Shown here piece after piece: positions 56,020 to 62,020 of a DNA stretch of 62,020 nt (positions are counted from its first letter, which is position 1; every line of letters starts with the position of its first letter). This DNA is from Pirellulales bacterium (lineage in GTDB: Bacteria; Planctomycetota; Planctomycetia; Pirellulales; JAEUIK01). The stretch is from NCBI GenBank assembly GCA_019745975.1, contig JAIESQ010000016.1:1-62020 (forward strand). Direction: 5' to 3'. The position numbers were made by a program, and so were the translations under genes. The notes under the pieces are model-generated. The model did not search any database. It saw only the letters and a list, made by a program, of their open reading frames with translations, and was not told where the DNA came from.

Positions 56020-56697
56020 GTGAAGTACCTGTCGAAGCTGGCCGCGCTGGCGGCCCTGGGAATCTCCGTCGTTGGCTCGACCGCTTCGGGCCAGCCCCCC
56101 CGACCCGCCGCTGGTGCGGGGCCGCAGATCGCGGTGGTCGACATCATCACCGTCTTCGAGAAATACGCAGCCTTCAACGAGCGCAAAGCGCAATGGGATA
56201 GCGAGCGCGAGCGCATCGAGACCGAGATGCAGAGCTTGCAGTCGCAACTTCAGGCAATGGCCGCCCGCGCCAAGGAATTCAAGCCCGGCACGCCGGAGTT
56301 CAGCAAGCTCGAACAAGAGGTCGCAGTCGCCGAGGCCGAGGCCAAATCGAAAATGACAGTCAAGCAGCGCGAGCACTTCTTGCGGCAGGGCAAGATGTTC
56401 TATCAGTCGTATACCGAGGTCGTCGAGGAGATCAAGTTCTTTGCCGAGCGCAACAACATCCTGATGGTGCTCCGCTACAACGGCGCCGCGATCGATCAGG
56501 AAAACGCGCAGGAACTGATGGCCGAAATGGCCGAGGAAGTCGTCTACTACAACAAGCAGATCGACATCACCGACCACATCATCGCGCAGCTCAACAGCCG
56601 CCGACCCGCTCGCGGGCCGCAAGCACCGCAGGCGGGCGGACCGCCGGCGTCGGTTCCGCGCGTCGCTTCGCCACCGGGAGCACGGCCACCCCGCTAA
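56020..56697 (+). CDS. skp: Skp/OmpH-family periplasmic chaperone
   Basis: A 225-aa exported protein with signal peptide MKYLSKLAALAALGISVVGS. It resembles OmpH/Skp: the mature start IAVVDIITVFEKYAAFNERK, a long coiled coil (about 60-160) for the tentacles, and a C-terminal segment ILMVLRYNGAAIDQENAQEL. Skp binds unfolded outer-membrane proteins in the periplasm. A Pro/Arg-rich tail of about 30 residues is extra. AAGGAG is 9 bases before GTG 56020. It lies directly upstream of lpxC-lpxA, as in many Gram-negative clusters (skp-lpxD-fabZ-lpxA). Confidence 0.88.
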   Translation: MKYLSKLAALAALGISVVGSTASGQPPRPAAGAGPQIAVVDIITVFEKYAAFNERKAQWDSERERIETEMQSLQSQLQAMAARAKEFKPGTPEFSKLEQEVAVAEAEAKSKMTVKQREHFLRQGKMFYQSYTEVVEEIKFFAERNNILMVLRYNGAAIDQENAQELMAEMAEEVVYYNKQIDITDHIIAQLNSRRPARGPQAPQAGGPPASVPRVASPPGARPPR

Positions 56698-56802
56698 CGC
56701 GCTGTTTGCGCGGTGCGTACTTCTCGCCGGCGGCCGACAGGCAAACAGGCAGAAACGTCACCGCGGCGGGACGCTCGTACTTATAAGCACGTCTTCTCCT
56801 GC

Positions 56803-57699
56803 ATGCGGATCGACGACTTGGACAGCTCCACGCGTAGTCAGAGAACGATTGCTCGCACCGCCTCGGTGACCGGGTGCGGCTACTGGAGCGGTCGCGATGT
56901 GCGCGTGGTGTTCCGTTCGGCGCCGGTCGACGCGGGCGTGACCTTCGTGCGTGCCGACCTGGTGTCGTGCCCGCGGATACCCGCCGTCGTCGAGCGGCGG
57001 ATCGATGCTCCGCGGCGCACCGTGCTGGCCGGCGACGGCGCGACCGTCGAGATGGTCGAGCACATTCTGGCTGCCCTGGCGGGATTGCGAATCGACAATT
57101 GCGAAGTCTGGGTCGATGCCGCGGAAATGCCCGGCTGCGATGGCTCGAGCTTGCAGTTTGTCGAAGCCCTGCTCGAGGCCGGCGTCGTCGCGCAAAGCGC
57201 GCCCTGTCGCGTGCTGCACGTTCGCGAGACGGTTCGGCTGGGCGACGACGAGTGTTGGATCGAAGCCCGCCCCGCGCTGCGCCCAGGCCTGACGCTGCAG
57301 TACCGGCTCGACTACGGTCCGGCCAGCGTCATCGGACGACAAACGTTGAGCGTGGCCGTCACGCCCGAGTCGTTTCAGAAAGAACTTTGCTCGAGCCGCA
57401 CTTTCTTGCTGCGCTCGGAAGCCGAGTGGCTGCGTTCGCAAGGGTTAGCGGGCCATGCCCGCTACAGCGACCTGCTGGTCTTCGGCGACGACGGGCCGAT
57501 CGGCAATACGCTGCGCTACCCCGACGAATGCGTGCGGCACAAGCTCTTGGACCTAGTGGGCGACCTGGCCCTGGCGGGTGGCCCGATCAACGGGCATGTT
57601 GTCGCCTATCGCAGTGGACATCATCTGAATGCTGAGCTCGTACGAACTTTGATCGCCGAGCAGGCCAGTCGCGGCCAAGGACGGCTGCAGATCGCCTGA
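56803..57699 (+). CDS. lpxC: UDP-3-O-acyl-N-acetylglucosamine deacetylase
   Basis: Zn-dependent deacetylase, the committed step of lipid A synthesis. The 298-aa product has EHILAALAGL with the Zn-ligand His at about 87, EMPGCDGSSLQFVEAL after it, RHKLLDLVGDLAL with the second His (246) and Asp (250), and the catalytic His in SGHHLNAELV (about 273). The length matches the family. ATG 56803 is preferred over the earlier in-frame start at 56713 since homologues begin with a short segment before RTIARTASVTG. Confidence 0.94.
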   Translation: MRIDDLDSSTRSQRTIARTASVTGCGYWSGRDVRVVFRSAPVDAGVTFVRADLVSCPRIPAVVERRIDAPRRTVLAGDGATVEMVEHILAALAGLRIDNCEVWVDAAEMPGCDGSSLQFVEALLEAGVVAQSAPCRVLHVRETVRLGDDECWIEARPALRPGLTLQYRLDYGPASVIGRQTLSVAVTPESFQKELCSSRTFLLRSEAEWLRSQGLAGHARYSDLLVFGDDGPIGNTLRYPDECVRHKLLDLVGDLALAGGPINGHVVAYRSGHHLNAELVRTLIAEQASRGQGRLQIA

Positions 57700-57730
57700 A
57701 CCGCGTGGGGAGATTCTCGGAGTGCTAAGG

Positions 57731-58537
57731 ATGGCAACCTACACGGCCGAATCGGCACAGATCGATCCGCGCGCCCAGATCGATCACGACGTCGAAATCG
57801 GACCGTACTGCGTCGTCGGGCCGCACGTGCGGATCGGCGCAGGCACGCGCTTGCTGAACAATGTGACCGTCATGGGACACGTCTCGATCGGCGAGCACAA
57901 CACGATCTATCCCGGCGTGGTCATCGGCGGCGAGCCGCAAGACCTCTCCTACGGCGGCGCCTCGACGCGCGTGGAGATTGGTGATCACAACATGATTCGC
58001 GAAGGGGTCACGATCAATCGCGCCACCGAGAAGGAAGACGGCGTCACCACCGTCGGCAGCCACAACTACCTGATGGCCTTCTGCCACGTCGCACACGACT
58101 GCAAACTCGGCGATCACATCGTCATCGCCAACGGCACCTTGCTGGGCGGTCACGTCCACATTCATAGCCACGCTTCGATATCGGGCGCGGTGGGCGTGCA
58201 CCATTTCACCACGATCGGCGGCTACAGCTTCGTCGGCGGGCTCAGCCGCGTGCTGCACGACGTCCCCCCCTTCATGCTCGTCGAAGGGCACCCCGCACGG
58301 CCCCGTTGCATCAACGTTGTCTCGCTGAAACGAAACAACTTCAGCGCCGATGCCGTGCAAAGCCTGGCCGAAGCGCACCGCTTGATCTATCGCGCGAAGG
58401 TGGGCCTCGATCACGCCCGCGAGATCCTCCGCACGAACGAACAACTGCTGCCGCAGGTCAACGAGCTGTTGAGCTTCATCCAGTGCCAGCAGGAAGGCAA
58501 GCACGGCCGCTCCCGCGAACGGCGGAGGGCCGCGTGA
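57731..58537 (+). CDS. lpxA: UDP-N-acetylglucosamine acyltransferase
   Basis: First enzyme of lipid A synthesis; transfers an acyl chain from ACP to UDP-GlcNAc (or a 3-amino analogue). The 268-aa product is a left-handed beta-helix of hexapeptide repeats (IDPRAQIDHDVEIGPYCVVG onward) with catalytic His at about 122 (CHVAHDCKLGDH) and a helical C-terminal domain (SADAVQSLAEAHRLIYRAKV). GGAG is 8 bases before ATG 57731; GTG 57722 is possible. The stop overlaps the Gfo/Idh/MocA gene by GTGA. Confidence 0.95.
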   Translation: MATYTAESAQIDPRAQIDHDVEIGPYCVVGPHVRIGAGTRLLNNVTVMGHVSIGEHNTIYPGVVIGGEPQDLSYGGASTRVEIGDHNMIREGVTINRATEKEDGVTTVGSHNYLMAFCHVAHDCKLGDHIVIANGTLLGGHVHIHSHASISGAVGVHHFTTIGGYSFVGGLSRVLHDVPPFMLVEGHPARPRCINVVSLKRNNFSADAVQSLAEAHRLIYRAKVGLDHAREILRTNEQLLPQVNELLSFIQCQQEGKHGRSRERRRAA

Positions 58538-59655
58538 AGCCGCTGCGTCTGGCCGTCATCGGAGCCGGCCACCTGGGCCGGTTCCACACGCGGATTCTCG
58601 CGGCCCGTCCCGACGTCGACATCGTCGGCATCGCCGACACGAATCCGGCCGCCTGCGAGCAGTTGGCCGCCACTTGCGGCGCCGCGGCTTGGAATAATCA
58701 TCAGCCCGCCATCGGCCGCGTCGACGCCGCCGTGATCGCCACCCCCACGCGCTGGCACCACGCCGTGGCCTGCGATCTGCTGCGGGCCGGCGTGCATCTC
58801 TTGATCGAAAAGCCGCTCGCGGCCAGCGTCGCCGAGGCCGAAGAGTTGGTCGCGCTCGCCCGCCAGCACGGCGCGGTGCTGCAAGTCGGACATATCGAGC
58901 GGTTCAATCCGGTCGTCGAGCAGGCCAGCCAAGAGAACATTGGCGCGCCCAAATACATCGAGGCTTGCCGCTCCGCCGCGCACAAGTTTCGCTCGACGGA
59001 TATCGGCGTCGTGCTCGACCTGATGATCCACGATATCGATCTGGCGCTAGCGCTGACCGCGGCGGAAGTCGCCCGCGTCGATGCGCTGGGACTGGCGCTT
59101 TTCGGCCGGCACGAGGACGTCGCTCAAGCCCGCCTGACGTTCGACAATGGTTGCGTGGCGAACCTGAGCTCGTCGCGCGCCAGTTTCGTCGTGCGGCGCA
59201 GCATGCAAATCTGGGGCGATCGCGGTTTTGCCGGGCTCGACCTGGGTGCGCGAACCGCCAATCTCGTACGCCCCGACGACATTTTGCTCGGCGAAGGCTT
59301 TGACGTCGAACGGCTGCCGGCCGAACGAATCGCCCACTACCGCGACAACTTGTTCGGCGAACTGTTGCACCTCGAGCCGGTCGCCGCCGGTGATGTCGAT
59401 CAGCTCACCGCCGAACTGAGTGATTTCGTTGAGAGCATTCAAACGGGCCGCGCGCCGCGCGTGCCGGGCGAACAGGGCCTCGCCGCCCTGGCCGTGGCTG
59501 AGCGCGTACTGGAGGCAATCGCCGCGCACCAGTGGGATGGCCGCGCCGACGGCCGCATCGGCCCCTTCGCGGAGCCCCCGGTGCACGTGCTCCCTGGTCC
59601 GCACTGGCACCGTCAGCCCGCCGCCGAGCCGCTGCCGCGCAAAGAAGCGGGGTAG
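58534..59655 (+). CDS. Gfo/Idh/MocA-family oxidoreductase, GnnA-like by context
   Basis: A 373-aa NAD(P)-dependent oxidoreductase. The Rossmann start is RLAVIGAGHLGRFHTRIL, with EKPLAASVAEAEELV for the conserved EKP motif and VLDLMIHDIDLALALTA for the catalytic His/Asp region. It is coupled to lpxA by a GTGA overlap. In bacteria that make 3-amino lipid A, GnnA of this family oxidises UDP-GlcNAc at C3 next to lpxA; the partner aminotransferase GnnB is not adjacent here. The role in lipid A is inferred from context. Confidence 0.85.
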   Translation: MKPLRLAVIGAGHLGRFHTRILAARPDVDIVGIADTNPAACEQLAATCGAAAWNNHQPAIGRVDAAVIATPTRWHHAVACDLLRAGVHLLIEKPLAASVAEAEELVALARQHGAVLQVGHIERFNPVVEQASQENIGAPKYIEACRSAAHKFRSTDIGVVLDLMIHDIDLALALTAAEVARVDALGLALFGRHEDVAQARLTFDNGCVANLSSSRASFVVRRSMQIWGDRGFAGLDLGARTANLVRPDDILLGEGFDVERLPAERIAHYRDNLFGELLHLEPVAAGDVDQLTAELSDFVESIQTGRAPRVPGEQGLAALAVAERVLEAIAAHQWDGRADGRIGPFAEPPVHVLPGPHWHRQPAAEPLPRKEAG

Positions 59656-59678
59656 AAGCAGTTTCTAGCCTTGCTTGG

Positions 59679-59749
59679 GTGCCACTGCTGGCTTGCCCAG
59701 CAGTGCAGAGTTCGACACGGCGCTGCTAGGCGCTTCTTGCAGTGGCACT
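59679..59749. repeat. Dispersed repeat, full copy (GTGCCACTGCTGG family)
   Basis: The element is bounded by GTGCCACTGC and GCAGTGGCAC and contains the hairpin CTGCTGG-CTTGC-CCAGCAG. The first 28 bases recur inside ileS (2246-2273). It lies between convergent genes; the flanking gap has nothing else. Confidence 0.85.
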
Positions 59750-59803
59750 CGAAGTCGGTTCAAGGCTGGTTTTAAGACTGCTTCTTGGCGCGATTCGCGC
59801 GCC

Positions 59804-60754
59804 CTACGCCAAATCGCGGTCTTCGAACAACAACAGCGCCACCACGAGCGCTGCCGTGGTGTAGAGCAGGCAGTACAACGCTGCCCAGCCGAGGTAATCG
59901 AGCGGGACCGAGCTCCCTGCCGCAATCCCGGCCTGGATGTTGAAGTCGTCGAGGTTCGGCAGCAGTGTCGCCAGGAACTTGCCCATAAACCGCACGAGCG
60001 GATATTGGGCGGCGTTGGAATTTACCACCGCCGGCATCAAGTGCCCCAGCAGATAGATCGTCGCGCAGATCAGCAGATTCGCCAGCATCGGCAGCCGGGT
60101 CGAGATCGCCACGCTAATTGCCGCCAGCACCACCGTCTCGAGAAACGCGAGCACGATGCCGGGCAACACCTGCTTCATTTCTGCCTGGCACTGCGCGGCC
60201 GTGGGCGGCGTGGCGGCCGACTCTTGAGCGTCGTCTGCGGCTTTATAGGAAACCGTCGCCAGGAAGATCCCGCCCAGCAGGATGAACATCACCGCCACGG
60301 GCGCGACGATGCCGAGGAATTTCCCCAGGATGAACTGCCAGCGGCGAACCGGCTTGGACAATAGCGTCACCGCCGTCCGCCCTTCGATCTCATCGGCCAC
60401 CGTGGCGCTGGCCGACAACACCGCGAACAGCACCGCCAGCACGAGCATCAACGTCAGCCCCGAATCCTTGAGCATCTTGATGTCTTCGCCCAAGGTGAAG
60501 TAGGGGATGAACGGAAAGAACAAGATCAACACCACGGCCCCGAAGCCCAGCTCGACCCAGAACAGCGGGTGGGCCAGTCCGGCTTTGGCCGTCGTCAACG
60601 CGATGGGCGCGACCTTGGGCAAGAAGGCGCTCGCCAGCGCGTACAGGGCGACCAGCACCGCCAGCGCGCCCGCAATCCCCAGCGCGATCGGCCAGGTGGC
60701 CACCAGCCACGAGGGAAGTTCGGCCAACACGGGTTGCACGGTCGGAATGCTCAC
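59804..60754 (-). CDS. ABC-2-type permease subunit
   Basis: A 316-aa membrane protein with about seven helices. The core pattern SASATVADEIEGRTAVTLLS followed by KPVRRWQFILGKFLG is typical of ABC-2-type permeases (the EIEGRT-TLLSKPVSR box). No ATP-binding partner gene is visible in this window, so it may pair with a distant one. It starts at GTG 60754 overlapping the acyP stop (GTGA). Confidence 0.85.
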   Translation of the reverse strand: MSIPTVQPVLAELPSWLVATWPIALGIAGALAVLVALYALASAFLPKVAPIALTTAKAGLAHPLFWVELGFGAVVLILFFPFIPYFTLGEDIKMLKDSGLTLMLVLAVLFAVLSASATVADEIEGRTAVTLLSKPVRRWQFILGKFLGIVAPVAVMFILLGGIFLATVSYKAADDAQESAATPPTAAQCQAEMKQVLPGIVLAFLETVVLAAISVAISTRLPMLANLLICATIYLLGHLMPAVVNSNAAQYPLVRFMGKFLATLLPNLDDFNIQAGIAAGSSVPLDYLGWAALYCLLYTTAALVVALLLFEDRDLA

Positions 60755-61032
60755 GGTCTGATCTCGAACTCGTTGAATTCGCCGGTCGCCTCGCTGGGCC
60801 GCACGTTAGTGTCGTCGATATGTGCCGCGAAGTGACCGGCAATCGCGGTTAGAAACGCCTCGATCTCGGCAACTTGCCCTTCGGCCACCAGCTTCACCCG
60901 CCCGTCGTGCAGGTTTTGCACGTAGCCGCTCACGGCGAAACGACTGGCAAGCCGTACGGTCGTGTAGCGAAAGCCGACCCCCTGCACGCGGCCATGATAC
61001 ACAACCTCGCGTCTGGCCGGCGTAGTTTCCAA
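60751..61032 (-). CDS. acyP: Acylphosphatase
   Basis: Small enzyme that hydrolyses acyl phosphates. The 93-aa product has the signature GRVQGVGFRYTTVR with the catalytic Arg, and SGYVQNLHDGRVKLVAEG with the catalytic Asn. TTG 61032 with GGGGG 7 bases upstream is preferred; the longer in-frame ATG at 61089 would add a segment (MNSGVADPGYR) encoded by a dispersed repeat and not matching the family. The stop overlaps the permease start. Confidence 0.9.
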   Translation of the reverse strand: METTPARREVVYHGRVQGVGFRYTTVRLASRFAVSGYVQNLHDGRVKLVAEGQVAEIEAFLTAIAGHFAAHIDDTNVRPSEATGEFNEFEIRP

Positions 61033-61059
61033 CGCAAGCCCCCGGTGGAAGGTTCGCCT

Positions 61060-61118
61060 GTAGCCGGGGTCAGCGACCCCGGAATTCACTTATCTCCGGT
61101 CTCACAGAGGCCGGCTAC
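61060..61118. repeat. Inverted repeat (GTAGCCGGGGTC family), copy 2
   Basis: Bounded by GTAGCCGG and CCGGCTAC, with GGGGTCAGCGACCCC inside, as in the copy at 14003-14053. It lies just upstream of acyP and creates a false in-frame ATG (61089) for that gene. Confidence 0.85.
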
Positions 61119-61215
61119 CGTTTTTCAACGGACGGATAGGGTTCTCGCGACTCCGCTTGCGAGCTTCGAGGATACCAAGCCTTCCGTCCCGCCGTCAGGG
61201 GACTGGTGCGCCCAG

Positions 61216-61500
61216 CTACTCGGCGATGACGTCGTCCAAGCGCGAGACGGCGACGATTTCCGACGTGCGAACCCACACCCGCTGCCGATTCGGCCGCACC
61301 CCGTGCCGGCGGATTTCGAGGACATACTTCTCGCGGGTGGTGGAAGTGTCGCGGAGGTCGTGTACGTCGGCCTCGACGAGTTCGAGGTAGCTGGTCCCCT
61401 CGGCGTGGAGGCGGCCGACAATCACGAACGGGGCGTCGCAGTCGATGACCACGATCTGGCCTTCGAGAGCCTGCCAGGGGGAGTTGGCCGCGCTGATCAT
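61216..61500 (-). CDS. Small conserved protein of unknown function
   Basis: A 94-aa cytosolic protein with a beta-rich, Sm/SH3-like pattern: ALEGQIVVIDCDAPFVIVGR, ELVEADVHDLRDTSTTREKY, and VWVRTSEIVAVSRLDDVIAE. I recall near-identical patterns (ADVHDLRDT-TTRE-Y) in other planctomycete genomes, where the function is also unknown. ATG 61500 gives the conserved length; the frame is open further upstream. It could be an RNA-binding protein, but only the fold pattern hints at this. Confidence 0.75.
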   Translation of the reverse strand: MISAANSPWQALEGQIVVIDCDAPFVIVGRLHAEGTSYLELVEADVHDLRDTSTTREKYVLEIRRHGVRPNRQRVWVRTSEIVAVSRLDDVIAE

Positions 61501-61747
61501 AGGACCGGGGGGGCGAATTGCCGGGAGTTGGGAACGCAAGTAACCTTCACCATAGGCAGGTTTTGCGCTCGCGGCAAATCGACGGCTCGGCAGCCGCAAA
61601 GGGGCGTGGACACACTGCCCGGCCGAGCGTTAAATTACTGGGCTAGCTCTCGCGGCTGCCGGGCGGGTCGCGGGCTTGGCGCGTTGGCCCGTCGCGGCCT
61701 GGTTTCGGCTTCAACAACTCTTGCACAAAGGAGACAAGGAGTGATTT

Positions 61748-61945
61748 GTGGTTAAGCTGAAGGTTCGCGAAAGTGAGTCGATTCATGAAGCAGTGCGTCG
61801 CTTCCGCAAGCTAGTCGAACGCAGCGGCATCAAGAAAGAAATGCGGCGCAAGGAATACTACGAGAAGCCCAGCGACACGCGCCGGCGCGCGCGGTTGCGT
61901 GCCGAGCGAAGAGCACGCCGCGGTCGGATGCCGGTGACGCGGTAG
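61748..61945 (+). CDS. rpsU: 30S ribosomal protein S21
   Basis: A 65-aa basic protein that binds the 30S platform near the anti-Shine-Dalgarno region. The family pattern [20 protein letters not shown] and [20 protein letters not shown] is clear. AAGGAG (61736-61741) is 6 bases before GTG 61748. The stop TAG lies within GGTAGTGTCTT, the same 11-mer that overlaps the PLP enzyme stop at 44047. Confidence 0.95.
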   Translation: MVKLKVRESESIHEAVRRFRKLVERSGIKKEMRRKEYYEKPSDTRRRARLRAERRARRGRMPVTR

Positions 61946-62016
61946 TGTCTTGCTTCAGATGGAACTGGAATTTCCGGGTGACGGGGTTAGCATAACCTTG
62001 AAGCCTGGAGGATTCC

Positions 62017-62020
62017 ATGA
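62017..62020 (+). CDS. Start of a further gene, cut by the window end
   Basis: GGAGGATTCC followed by ATG at 62017 looks like a strong ribosome binding site and start codon. Only the first codon lies in the window, so nothing can be said about the product. Confidence 0.4.

Overview
The window looks like chromosomal DNA of a planctomycete, most likely order Pirellulales. The grounds are GC-rich codon use on both strands, a DUF1559 protein with a type IV prepilin-like N-terminus, a GYF_2/zinc-ribbon membrane protein, cysteine-rich and low-complexity secreted proteins, a PQQ-propeller lipoprotein, an IleRS with planctomycete-type sequence around its editing domain, and a Gram-negative envelope (lpxC, lpxA, Skp/OmpH, FadL-type porin, ExbB-like channel). 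I recognise no rRNA, tRNA, CRISPR array, intact insertion sequence or prophage.

Layout. 0.3-9.9 kb: ileS, purN, a GNAT acetyltransferase, a VOC protein, a Cys-rich lipoprotein, a TMTC-like membrane TPR protein and a CaiB/BaiF CoA-transferase. 10-17.3 kb: a sialidase-like secreted protein, a small membrane protein, acs, a GYF_2 membrane protein and an SLC13/TrkA-C transporter. 17.5-24.4 kb: a leaderless S8 peptidase with a 66-aa propeptide-like protein downstream, then a translationally coupled three-gene ExbB/ExbD-like operon. 24.8-33.2 kb: a Tat-exported DUF3500-like protein, a FadL-type porin, an orphan antitoxin-like gene and the glycine cleavage operon gcvT-gcvH-gcvPA-gcvPB-maf. 33.4-44.4 kb: an MFS transporter, a 44-aa histone-H1-like protein, a HEAT-like protein, an alpha/beta hydrolase, a TlpA-like thioredoxin, a Mug-type glycosylase, an EEP-family hydrolase, a Cys/Met PLP enzyme and infA. 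45-54.1 kb: a large exported protein of unknown function, a DUF1559 pseudopilin, moaA, a PQQ-propeller lipoprotein and a coupled operon of DUF3592, arrestin-like and P-loop ATPase genes. 54.4-62 kb: a low-complexity secreted protein, skp, lpxC, lpxA, a Gfo/Idh/MocA oxidoreductase, acyP with an ABC-2-type permease, a small conserved protein and rpsU. A new gene starts at the last bases.

The most striking non-genic feature is the density of short dispersed inverted-repeat (REP/MITE-like) elements. At least eight families are visible. Some are nested in one another: at 42.3 kb a 189-bp element has perfect 16-bp terminal repeats, is flanked by an 11-bp direct repeat and interrupts another repeat. 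Several overlap stop codons (the GNAT gene, gcvPA, the PLP enzyme), and one copy lies in frame inside ileS and is translated. Other repeats create false upstream start codons (acyP, the PLP enzyme).

The best candidates for undescribed systems are the ExbB plus two large ExbD-like subunits operon (19.8-24.4 kb), the S8 peptidase with a propeptide-like partner (17.6-19.1 kb), and the DUF3592/arrestin-like/ATPase operon (51.5-54.1 kb).
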